This document shows positions 52,044-58,851 of a stretch of 60,044 bases of DNA, one piece after another. Within the stretch, counting starts at the first letter, position 1, and every line of letters starts with the position of its first letter. The position numbers and the translations under genes were made by a program. A model generated the notes under the pieces. It was not told the DNA's origin. It searched no databases and saw nothing but the letters and a program-made list of their open reading frames with translations. Origin of the DNA: DATAVK01 sp036267755 (GTDB lineage Bacteria > Actinomycetota > Actinomycetes > JAFAQI01); NCBI GenBank assembly GCA_036267755.1, contig DATAVK010000058.1, positions 1-60,044 of the forward strand, written 5' to 3'.

Positions 52044-52847
52044 TTACGTCGGTTCGGCGGCCAGCCCACGACGGGACTCGTCGGTCAGCGACGGGGCGCC
52101 CGCGAAGGCCTGCGCCTTGACCAGCCAGTCCTCGGCGGCTCCGGTGACGCGCAGGTCGACGTCCGCCAGGTGACGCCGCTGGGTCACGACCAGGCAGAAG
52201 TCGAGCGCCGGGCCTTCCACCCGGTCCACGCCGTCGGCCGGGCCGAACGACCACTCGTCGCCCGACGGAGCGCGTAGGACGACGGTGGCCGCGCTTTCCG
52301 GCGAGGGCTCGCCGCGGATCGCGTACGAGAAGCCTCGGGTGCGGACCCCGAGGTGGCAGATGTGACGGAGCCGGTCGGTCGGGGTACGTCGGACCTGCCA
52401 CGCGTCGGCGATGTCCTGCCCGTGCGCCCAGGTCTCCATCAGCCGCGCGGTCGCGAACGACATCGGCGACATCGGCGGGCCGTACCACGGGATCCGGGTG
52501 GTGGGATCCGTGCTGCGGAGCACCTCGATCAGCCGGCCGCGCTCGGCATGGAACTCGCGCAACAGGTCGTCGCCGAGGCCGCGGCCAGCGTCGAGGTGGC
52601 GGCCCATGTACCCCGCCGGATCGGCCGCGATCGCCGCCAGGCCCGCGCTGAAGCCGGCCGGGTCCTCCACCGCCCGGCGGGCCTCACGGTCGAAGAACCA
52701 GAGGTGGCTGAGCTGGTCGTGCACCGTCCAGCCGGCCGCCGGGGTCGGGCTCGACCACGCCTGGGTCGGCGCGCCCGACACCATGACGCTCAGGTCGGTC
52801 GTCTCGGCCGCCAGGTCGTCGAGCAGGGGCTCGAGGTCGGCAGCCAC
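52044..52847 (-). CDS. TIGR03084 family metal-binding protein (maleylpyruvate isomerase-like)
   Basis: A 267-residue protein with a DinB/mycothiol-dependent maleylpyruvate isomerase fold at the N-terminus: TVHDQLSHLWFFDREA (metal histidine), then METWAHGQDIADAW with a second histidine, and a C-terminal SCP2-like domain (TVVLRAPSGDEWSFGPAD and VTQRRHLADVDL). Such proteins often use mycothiol as cofactor. GTG at 52847. It is divergent from a hydrolase gene with a 38-base gap. Substrate unknown. Confidence 0.85.
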   Translation of the reverse strand: MAADLEPLLDDLAAETTDLSVMVSGAPTQAWSSPTPAAGWTVHDQLSHLWFFDREARRAVEDPAGFSAGLAAIAADPAGYMGRHLDAGRGLGDDLLREFHAERGRLIEVLRSTDPTTRIPWYGPPMSPMSFATARLMETWAHGQDIADAWQVRRTPTDRLRHICHLGVRTRGFSYAIRGEPSPESAATVVLRAPSGDEWSFGPADGVDRVEGPALDFCLVVTQRRHLADVDLRVTGAAEDWLVKAQAFAGAPSLTDESRRGLAAEPT

Positions 52848-52885
52848 CCAGCGGACGCTAACAGCCGGTGCGACATGATCAGACG

Positions 52886-53692
52886 GTGCCGGTGACGACG
52901 CGGGACGACCTCACGCTGTGGCTGGCCATCCAGGGCGACGGGAGCGGCCGGCCGCTGCTGCTCATCCAAGGTCTCGGCTACACCGCCGACATGTGGTTCC
53001 GCGTTCTGCCGGGGCTCTCGGCCGGCCGTCGTACCGTCCGCTTCGACAACCGGGGTGTCGGTCGCAGCACCGTCCCGGCGCTGCCCTGGTCGATCACCGA
53101 CATGGCGGCAGACGCGGTCGCCGTCCTCGAGGCCGCCGGGGTCGAGCGGGCCGACGTGTTCGGCGTCTCGATGGGCGGGTTGATCGCGCAGGAGCTCGCG
53201 CTGGGCTACCCGGAGCGGGTCGACCGGCTGGTTCTCGGCTGCACTCATCCCGGCGGTCGCGACGCGGTCCGGATGGATCCGGCGGCCGCGACCATGTTGA
53301 TGGACCGCACGCCGCGGACGGCGCGTGAGGCCGCGGCGGCATCGATCCCGTTCCTGTACGCCGAGGACACATCGCCGGACGACATCGCCACCGACATCGA
53401 CATCCGGGTGCGCTACCCGATGCGGGCATCGGCGTACTGGGGTCAGCTGGACGCGATGCGGCAGCACGAGGGCACGCTGGCCCGGCTCCCGCAGCTGCAG
53501 GCCCCGACCCTCGTCCTGCACGGCACGGCGGACCGGCTGGTGCAGCCCGGCAACGCCGAGCTGCTCGCCAAGGCCATCCCGAACGCCCAGCTCACCTGGA
53601 TCGAGTCGGCCGGGCACGTGTTCTGGACCGACCGTCCCGAGCTGACTGTGAGCCTGGTCAGCGAGTTCCTGGACCGGGGCGAAGACCGCTGA
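52886..53692 (+). CDS. Alpha/beta-hydrolase fold protein
   Basis: A 268-residue hydrolase. The nucleophile is in GVSMGGLIAQELAL, the oxyanion strand LLIQGLGYTADMWF precedes it, the acid is in HGTADRLVQP and the histidine in SAGHVFWTDRP. The pattern resembles 3-oxoadipate enol-lactonase/haloperoxidase-type enzymes, substrate open. Start: GTG at 52886 is preferred, but GTG at 52868 is in frame and gives six more residues. Its 3' end overlaps the convergent uridine-kinase-like gene by 35 bases. Confidence 0.82.
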   Translation: MPVTTRDDLTLWLAIQGDGSGRPLLLIQGLGYTADMWFRVLPGLSAGRRTVRFDNRGVGRSTVPALPWSITDMAADAVAVLEAAGVERADVFGVSMGGLIAQELALGYPERVDRLVLGCTHPGGRDAVRMDPAAATMLMDRTPRTAREAAAASIPFLYAEDTSPDDIATDIDIRVRYPMRASAYWGQLDAMRQHEGTLARLPQLQAPTLVLHGTADRLVQPGNAELLAKAIPNAQLTWIESAGHVFWTDRPELTVSLVSEFLDRGEDR

Positions 53693-54308
53693 CGGCGAGA
53701 TGGCGGGAATCGTCGCAGCGGACCACGACATCCGCGGCCTCCACCGGTCCGACGTCCGCGTCGTAGCGGTCGAACGCCGGGAGCTCGCGGTCGGCGTCGA
53801 CTGGCGGAACCCGTCGGCGCCGCGCCGCGGCCGAAAGCGCGAGATGGACGGTCAGCTCGGCTGGTAGACCCCGACCCAGCAGCAGCCAGCCGCGCAGCAG
53901 CACGACCGTGCGGTCCGTCGCGGTCCGGTACGGCGCCCGCGTCGCGCGGTCACGCTCCGCATCCCACAGTGAGGGCAGGTAGCGCCGGGTGCCGCCGGGG
54001 CCGAGTGGGTCGAGCAGCTCGCGCCGCAGCCCCTCGACGTCGATCCAGTCGTCCGTGAAGGCCAGCGCGTCCTGCTTGCCGTGCTCGTAGCGCAGCGACG
54101 CGGGCCGCAGGAAGTCCCCGGCGTGCACGACGACGGACCCGCGACCTAGCACCTCGAGGGCGGCTGCGAGCGGGTCGAGCAGGTCGACACCGGCCCAGAT
54201 CGGCCCGTCGACGATGACGCGAGCCGGCCGGTCGGTCGAGCCGGCGACGATGTCGTCGGCGAGCCGAGTCGCGAGCCGTTCGATCGTGATCGGCTCGACC
54301 GGGCTCAC
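53658..54308 (-). CDS. Uridine kinase-like protein with degenerate P-loop
   Basis: A 216-residue protein whose layout matches actinobacterial uridine kinase-like proteins: first strand VIVDGP, HAGDFLRPASLRYEHGKQD, DDWIDVEGLRRELLDPLG, PGGTRRYLPSLWD, then a LLRGWLLLGRGL strand and an arginine-rich lid (ALSAAARRRRV). The Walker A is DGPIWAGVDL (34-43) where DGxxxxGKTT is expected, so lysine and threonine are replaced by valine and aspartate. ATP transfer is therefore doubtful. GTG at 54308 overlaps the GAF-ANTAR gene stop (GTGA), which suggests a regulatory pairing. Confidence 0.72.
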   Translation of the reverse strand: MSPVEPITIERLATRLADDIVAGSTDRPARVIVDGPIWAGVDLLDPLAAALEVLGRGSVVVHAGDFLRPASLRYEHGKQDALAFTDDWIDVEGLRRELLDPLGPGGTRRYLPSLWDAERDRATRAPYRTATDRTVVLLRGWLLLGRGLPAELTVHLALSAAARRRRVPPVDADRELPAFDRYDADVGPVEAADVVVRCDDSRHLAVSGLRPGPGTR

Positions 54309-55144
54309 CGTTCGGCGATGAGCTCTGGTGGCAGGTCGACGGTCGGGTCGGTGGCGGAGTCCACAACGTCCTGGGCCACGTCGTGGACGCGCAGCCCCCG
54401 GGTCCGGGAGGACTTCCGCAGCCGCTCGAAGGCGGCTCTCGGCGTCACGCCCAGCCGTTCGGTGAGCACGCCGATCGACTGCTCGACGGTGACGCGGGCG
54501 GCGAGGGCATGCTCGAGCTGCGTGACCGCCAGCCGCAGCCGGTCGGTCTCGGTGAGCGTCTCGGGATCCGGCCGGGCCGGGCGACCGGCCGGCGTGACGT
54601 CCTCGGCCAGCAGGTCGGCCAGCGTCATGGCGCTGGTGAGGTCGAGGGCAGCGGTGTCGCCGACCTGCCAGCCGGCTGCGGAGCGCCGGAGCACCGTCCC
54701 GGTCTCGACGTGCGCCGAGATGACGGAGCTCAGCGCGTTCATCACCGCCAGCGCCTCGGGGCCGACGGTCACGCTGTTGCGGTCGATGCCGCACAGCGTC
54801 CCCAACACCTCGCCGTGGACGACGACCGGCACGCCGATGTACGACGTCACACTGTTGCTGGCGACGACCTGAATCGAGGAGTACTCGTCGACGCTCGCGG
54901 CGTCCGAGGTGAACGGGGGAGCGCCCTCGAGCATCGACTGGCACAGCGTGGCGTCCATCGGGCGCGTGTCGCCTTCGCCGAACCCGGGGATGTCGCCAAT
55001 CACCCGTAGGAAGTCGTAGTCGGTCTCGGTGAAGCTGCCGAGAAACACAACCTCCATGCCCAGCATCTGGGCAGCGGCCTGCAGGACGGCATCGACCACC
55101 GGCGCATGCAGGTCCGCGGTCGCAAGTGTTCCGGCGCCGCTCAC
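54305..55144 (-). CDS. GAF-ANTAR RNA-binding regulator
   Basis: A 279-residue regulator. An N-terminal GAF domain (about 12-150; STLCQSM-type pattern in MDATLCQSMLEG, and VTSYIGVPVVVHGEVLGTLC) binds an unknown ligand. The C-terminal ANTAR domain (about 205-262) has LEHALAARVTVEQSIGVLTE and FERLRKSSRTRGLRVHDVA, the arrangement of RNA-binding antiterminators. ANTAR proteins bind paired hairpins and prevent termination. GTG at 55144. No ANTAR-type double hairpin was noted nearby. It overlaps the downstream uridine-kinase-like gene by four bases. Confidence 0.88.
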   Translation of the reverse strand: MSGAGTLATADLHAPVVDAVLQAAAQMLGMEVVFLGSFTETDYDFLRVIGDIPGFGEGDTRPMDATLCQSMLEGAPPFTSDAASVDEYSSIQVVASNSVTSYIGVPVVVHGEVLGTLCGIDRNSVTVGPEALAVMNALSSVISAHVETGTVLRRSAAGWQVGDTAALDLTSAMTLADLLAEDVTPAGRPARPDPETLTETDRLRLAVTQLEHALAARVTVEQSIGVLTERLGVTPRAAFERLRKSSRTRGLRVHDVAQDVVDSATDPTVDLPPELIAER

Positions 55145-55181
55145 CCCTCCATGGTGCCGGAGAGTCGGCGCTGGCGCCCGT

Positions 55182-55427
55182 CTAGGCGGCCTGAACGGCG
55201 GCCAGAAGGGTCGGTAGCGGGGGGTTTGTCATGACCTCGCCGCTCGGCAGCACCAGCGTCGGAACCGTCTGGTTGCCCCCGTTCACGCTCATCACGAACT
55301 CGGCGGCCGCGGGGTCGGTCTCGATGTTGACCTCGTCGAACTCGACACCGGCCCGTTCCATGCCTCGCTTGAGGCGCACGCAGTACCCGCACCACGTCGT
55401 CGTGTACATCGTGACGCGACCCGCCAT
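55182..55427 (-). CDS. mrx1: Mycoredoxin (glutaredoxin-fold, CGYC)
   Basis: Reduces mycothiol-protein mixed disulfides. The 81-residue protein has the active site TTTWCGYCVRLKRGM (CxxC), the VPTLVLPSG segment with the cis-proline, and the glutaredoxin layout of Rv3198A/Mrx1. AAGGAGAG lies seven bases before the ATG at 55427. A SigH/SigR-type promoter, GGAA-N19-GTT, is at 55468-55494, fitting redox-stress control. It is divergent from uvrD2, its usual neighbour. Confidence 0.92.
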   Translation of the reverse strand: MAGRVTMYTTTWCGYCVRLKRGMERAGVEFDEVNIETDPAAAEFVMSVNGGNQTVPTLVLPSGEVMTNPPLPTLLAAVQAA

Positions 55428-55467
55428 CGTCTCTCCTTGCTGCGTGCTGACCGGACAGTCTCCACAG

Positions 55468-55494
55468 AACACGGCCGCCGGCCGAGACCTTCCC
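55468..55494 (-). promoter_or_regulatory. SigH/SigR-type redox-stress promoter for mycoredoxin
   Basis: On the minus strand GGGAA (55490-55494), 19 bases, then GTT (55468-55470) matches the SigH/SigR consensus GGAA-N18-20-GTT. The transcript would start about 30 bases before mrx1. Thioredoxin and mycoredoxin genes are typical members of such regulons. Confidence 0.6.
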
Positions 55495-55519
55495 GGGGCT
55501 GAGTTGAGAGGATGCGCCG

Positions 55520-57463
55520 ATGCCTCCGGACCCGCTCGCCGATCTCGATGACGAGCAGCGTGAGGCGGTGGAGGCTCCGCTCGGGCCGGTCTGCATCCTG
55601 GCGGGCGCCGGGACCGGCAAGACGCGGGCGGTCACGCACCGCATCGCCCACCATGTTCTGCGCGGCGAGATGGCGGCGCAGCAGGTCCTCGCAGTGACCT
55701 TCACGACCCGCGCGGCGGGGGAGTTGCGCGCCCGGCTGCGGCTGCTCGGCGTGTCGGGGGTGCAGGCCCGCACCTTCCACTCGGCCGCGCTGCGACAGCT
55801 GCAGTACTTCTGGCCGCGGATCTCCCACGGGCCCCGGCCCACGCTGATGGAGTCCAAGCTCGGAACCGTGCGGGCCGCCGCCGCCCGGTCACGGCTCACG
55901 GTGCGGCCCGCGGAGCAGCGGGACCTGGCCTCGGAGATCGAGTGGGCGAAGGCAGCGCTCGTCGAGCCCGCTGACTACGTGGCGCGAGCCGGAGCGACGA
56001 ACCGGGAACCGCCGTTCCCGCTGGAAACGGTCGCGAGCGTGTTCGCGGCCTACGAGGACATCAACGCCGACCGTGGCCAGCTCGACTTCGAGGACCTGCT
56101 GCTGCTCACGGCGGGGGCGATCGAGAACGACCGCGGGGTCGCCGGCGAGATCCGCGGCCAGTACCGGCACTTCACAGTCGACGAGTATCAGGACGTCAAC
56201 CCCTTGCAGCAGCGACTGCTGGACGCCTGGCTCGGCGACAGCGACGACCTGTGCGTCGTCGGCGACCCGAACCAGACCATCTACTCCTTCACCGGCGCCT
56301 CGCCGGCGTACCTCCGCGACTTCGGGCAGCGTTACCCGGCTGCCGCGGTGGTGCGCCTGGTCCGCGACTACCGCTCGACCACCCAGGTCGTCACCCTCGC
56401 AAACCGCGTGATCGCCGGCTCACGGCTGCGGGCGCAGGGCGGCGAGGGCCCGGAGCCGACCTTCGACGCCTACGACGACGAGCCGGCCGAGGGCACCGGC
56501 ATCGCCGCCAGGATCGCCGAGCTGCAGCGCGGCGGGGTGGCCCTCGCCGAGATGGCCGTGCTATTCCGCGTCAACGCGCAGTCCGAGGTCTACGAGGCGG
56601 CGCTGACCGCTGCCGGAATCCCGTATGTGCTGCGCGGCGGCCAGCGGTTCTTCGAGCGGCCCGAGGTGCGTGAGGCGGTGCAGAGCCTGCGGGCGGCGAC
56701 CAAGTCGCCATCGGACTCCGACGAACCGCAGACGCTGCCGGAGCAGGTCAGCGACATCCTGGGGGCGCGCGGGTACTCGGCCGAGCCACCCGCGGCGGCG
56801 GGGGCGGCCCGGGAGCGTTGGGAGTCGCTGCGTGCCATCGTCGGCCTGGCCGAGGAACTGGCGGGTGCGGACGCGACGGCCGACCTGGTCGCCTTCGTCG
56901 CTGAGCTGGTGGCGCGTGCCGACGCACAGCACGCTCCGCCCGTCGAGGGCGTGACGCTGGCCTCGATGCACGCCGCGAAGGGGCTCGAGTGGGACGCGGT
57001 CTTCCTGGCCGGCCTGGTCGACGGCACCGTCCCGATCACGCACGCGGTCACCCCGGAACAGGTCGAGGAGGAGCGGCGGCTGCTGTACGTCGGCATCACC
57101 CGGGCCCGCCGGCATCTCGGCTTGTCCTGGGCACTGGCCCGCGCGGCCGGCGGCCGCCGCTCCCGCAAGCCCTCGCGGTTCCTCGACGGGCTGCGACCAG
57201 CGTCCACGTCACCACCGCGACCAGAGAAGAAGAACAAGCGCGGGCTGTCCGATGACCCGGTCGTGCAACGGCTGCGGGAATGGCGGCTCGAGCGGTCCCG
57301 GAGCGACGCGGTCCCGGCGTACGTCGTCTTCGACAACAAGACCATCGAGGAGATCGCGCTGCGCAACCCGGCGACCCGCGAGCAGCTCGCGGCCGTACCC
57401 GGAGTCGGACCGAAGAAGCTCGAGCTGTACGCCGAGGACGTGCTCGGCGCGCTGCGCGGATAG
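55520..57463 (+). CDS. uvrD2: UvrD2 ATP-dependent DNA helicase
   Basis: A 647-residue superfamily 1 helicase. Walker A AGAGTGKTRAV (about 29-39), FTTRAAGELRAR, DEYQDVNPLQ motif II, GDPNQTIYSFTGAS, and the GITRARRHL motif VI are complete. The C-terminus has an HRDC domain (DPVVQRLREWRLERSRSD to GPKKLELYAEDVL). The tetracysteine block that precedes the HRDC in mycobacterial UvrD2 is absent; only a basic linker (EKKNKRGL) remains. ATG at 55520. A TesB gene shares one base with its stop (TAGTG). Confidence 0.9.
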   Translation: MPPDPLADLDDEQREAVEAPLGPVCILAGAGTGKTRAVTHRIAHHVLRGEMAAQQVLAVTFTTRAAGELRARLRLLGVSGVQARTFHSAALRQLQYFWPRISHGPRPTLMESKLGTVRAAAARSRLTVRPAEQRDLASEIEWAKAALVEPADYVARAGATNREPPFPLETVASVFAAYEDINADRGQLDFEDLLLLTAGAIENDRGVAGEIRGQYRHFTVDEYQDVNPLQQRLLDAWLGDSDDLCVVGDPNQTIYSFTGASPAYLRDFGQRYPAAAVVRLVRDYRSTTQVVTLANRVIAGSRLRAQGGEGPEPTFDAYDDEPAEGTGIAARIAELQRGGVALAEMAVLFRVNAQSEVYEAALTAAGIPYVLRGGQRFFERPEVREAVQSLRAATKSPSDSDEPQTLPEQVSDILGARGYSAEPPAAAGAARERWESLRAIVGLAEELAGADATADLVAFVAELVARADAQHAPPVEGVTLASMHAAKGLEWDAVFLAGLVDGTVPITHAVTPEQVEEERRLLYVGITRARRHLGLSWALARAAGGRRSRKPSRFLDGLRPASTSPPRPEKKNKRGLSDDPVVQRLREWRLERSRSDAVPAYVVFDNKTIEEIALRNPATREQLAAVPGVGPKKLELYAEDVLGALRG

Positions 57464-58386
57464 TGTCGCCCCTCGTGGCCGAACCCCTCGACGAGCTGCT
57501 CGGCATCCTGGACCTGGAGCCGATCGAGGAGAACATCTTCCGCGGTCGCAGCCCGGATGAGACGGTGCAGCGCGTCTTCGGCGGCCAGGTGGCCGGTCAG
57601 GCGCTGATCGCGGCCGGCCGCACCGTGCCGCCGGAGCGCGGGGTCCACTCGCTGCACGCGTATTTCCTGCGCCCTGGCGACGCGTCGATCCCGATCGTCT
57701 ACCAGGTCGACCGGATCCGCGATGGTCGCTCGTTCACGACCCGGCGGGTGATCGGCGTGCAGCACGGCGAGGCGATCTTCAACCTGCAGGCGTCGTTCCA
57801 GATCTCCGAACCGGGCCTGGAGCATGAGGCGACGATGCCGACCGCCCCGGATCCGGAGTCGTTGCCGACCCTCGCGCAGCGGTTCGAGGCGGCGGGTTTG
57901 GACAGCACCGGCTTTTGGGAGCGTCCCCGGCCGATCGACATCAGGTACGTCGATGACCCGCCCTGGCTCGCCAAGGACAACGAGCGCCGGCCACGTTCCC
58001 AGCAGGTATGGCTGCGGACCGCGGGTCCGTTGCCGGACGATCCGCTGTTGCATGTCTGCGTGGTGGCCTACGCCAGCGACATGACGTTGCTGGACTCGGT
58101 GCTGCTCGCCCACGGCCTGTCCTGGGGCGGCGGCCGACGGGTACGCGGCGCCAGCCTCGACCACGCGATGTGGTTCCACCGGCCGTTCCGCGCGGACGAC
58201 TGGCTGCTCTACGACCAGTCGTCGCCGGTGGCGAGCGGGGGGCGCGGTCTGGCCATCGGACGGTTGTGGACCCGCGACGGACACCATGCCGTGTCGGTCG
58301 TGCAAGAGGGCCTGCTGCGGGTCGTCGATGACCTGCGGGTCGTGGATGAGGCGCGCGTCGATGAAGAAAAAGACACGGCTCGGTAA
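57463..58386 (+). CDS. tesB: Acyl-CoA thioesterase II (TesB)
   Basis: A 307-residue double hot-dog thioesterase that hydrolyses medium- and long-chain acyl-CoA. FGGQVAGQALIAAGRTV, VHSLHAYFLRPGD, the active aspartate in GASLDHAMWFHRPF and SVVQEGLLR with the catalytic glutamine are all seen. The first start, GTG at 57463, overlaps the uvrD2 stop by one base; GTG at 57475 is an alternative. Its stop TAA at 58384-58386 falls in the AT element of the whiB7 promoter, so the two loci abut. Confidence 0.9.
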   Translation: MSPLVAEPLDELLGILDLEPIEENIFRGRSPDETVQRVFGGQVAGQALIAAGRTVPPERGVHSLHAYFLRPGDASIPIVYQVDRIRDGRSFTTRRVIGVQHGEAIFNLQASFQISEPGLEHEATMPTAPDPESLPTLAQRFEAAGLDSTGFWERPRPIDIRYVDDPPWLAKDNERRPRSQQVWLRTAGPLPDDPLLHVCVVAYASDMTLLDSVLLAHGLSWGGGRRVRGASLDHAMWFHRPFRADDWLLYDQSSPVASGGRGLAIGRLWTRDGHHAVSVVQEGLLRVVDDLRVVDEARVDEEKDTAR

Positions 58387-58421
58387 ATACCTTTGCCACC
58401 GATCTCCCGAGGCTTTATGGT
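58384..58421 (+). promoter_or_regulatory. whiB7 promoter with WhiB7-type AT element
   Basis: TTGCCA (58393-58398), exactly 17 bases, then TATGGT (58416-58421) forms a promoter. The AT-rich run TAAATA (58384-58389) sits just upstream of the -35, the site that the WhiB7 AT-hook reads in known autoregulated promoters. It overlaps the tesB stop. Predicted start near 58428, giving a leader of about 420 nt. Confidence 0.6.
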
Positions 58422-58478
58422 CCGAGAGATCGCGGTGACGACGTGTCACGGCCAAGCATGCGAGGGAGGTGTCCAGTG

Positions 58479-58700
58479 ATGGAGACAAATCTGACGTCCT
58501 GGACTCCGGCCGCCGCATGCCCGACTGCGTTCCCGTTCCCCGTTGTCGACGCGCGGTCCAGCCGGATCCAGGGCATCAGTGTGCCCATGGCGGTTGCAGC
58601 CGCGTACGGACACATCGGCCTCGGTATCGCTACCGCTGCGGATGTGACGCGCGACAAGGACGCCACCACGGGTGGCACGGCCTGGGGGCCGCCGGTCTGA
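58479..58700 (+). CDS. Upstream ORF (leader peptide) in the whiB7 leader
   Basis: A 73-codon ORF with a strong ribosome site AGGGAGG (58463-58469), nine bases before the ATG. Its product (start METNLTSWTPAAACP) has no recognisable domain and ends GTAWGPPV. Its last codons and stop lie inside the antiterminator strand, and the terminator follows 24 bases after the stop. In other actinobacteria a translated ORF in the whiB7/wblC leader senses ribosome slowing; this ORF fits that role. The final Pro-Pro codons may slow ribosomes. It may instead be read from a GTG at 58443. Confidence 0.72.
   Translation: METNLTSWTPAAACPTAFPFPVVDARSSRIQGISVPMAVAAAYGHIGLGIATAADVTRDKDATTGGTAWGPPV
58662..58676 (+). 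other. Short hairpin preceding the whiB7 antiterminator
   Basis: GCCACC (58662-58667) and GGTGGC (58671-58676) form a 6-base-pair stem with a three-base loop, one base before the antiterminator strand. It could stack on the antiterminator or pause polymerase. Confidence 0.45.
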
Positions 58701-58730
58701 GAAGGAAAAAGACCGGCGCATCCCAGGCCG
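58678..58730 (+). promoter_or_regulatory. Antiterminator of the whiB7 leader
   Basis: CGGCCTGGG (58678-58686) pairs perfectly with CCCAGGCCG (58722-58730), and inside it CGCCGGTC (58690-58697) pairs with GACCGGCG (58711-58718), separated by a two-by-two internal loop. The stop codon of the upstream ORF is in the A-rich apical loop. The outer 3' strand uses six bases of the terminator's 5' arm, so both structures cannot exist together. Confidence 0.65.
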
Positions 58731-58766
58731 CGGCACCCGATATCGGGCGCCGCGGCCTTTTTGTTT
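58725..58766 (+). terminator. Intrinsic terminator/attenuator upstream of whiB7
   Basis: AGGCCGCGGC (58725-58734) pairs with GCCGCGGCCT (58749-58758), with a further CCCGA/TCGGG inner stem, followed by TTTTTGTTTG. It lies within the whiB7 leader, before the gene, so read-through must be regulated. Confidence 0.85.
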
Positions 58767-58835
58767 GTCCCGATCCCCTGTCCCACCAACCAAGTCCCGA
58801 TGATCCAGTCCCTCCGACCCCGTCCCAACGACCAC
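58767..58835 (+). repeat. Five phased 14-nt C-rich repeats (possible Rho-loading site)
   Basis: GTCCC recurs at 58767, 58780, 58794, 58808 and 58822 with spacings of 13, 14, 14 and 14 bases; the unit is GTCCC plus nine variable bases. By my count the 69-base stretch holds 35 C and 10 G, a C-over-G bias like Rho utilisation sites, and pyrimidine-C dinucleotides recur at a Rho-like interval. It separates the attenuator from the whiB7 ribosome site. Confidence 0.6.
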
Positions 58836-58847
58836 AAGGAGGTGGTC
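58830..58847 (+). promoter_or_regulatory. whiB7 ribosome site displayed in a hairpin loop
   Basis: GACCAC (58830-58835) and GTGGTC (58842-58847) form a 6-base-pair stem whose loop is AAGGAG, the core of the whiB7 Shine-Dalgarno. The start ATG is at 58852, four bases after the stem. Confidence 0.5.
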
Positions 58848-58851
58848 CCAG

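Noticed and set aside
56590..58518. A 642-codon minus-strand frame opposite uvrD2 and tesB
   Set aside because: It has a low-complexity serine/arginine-rich translation, no ribosome site and no family match. The sense genes explain the region.
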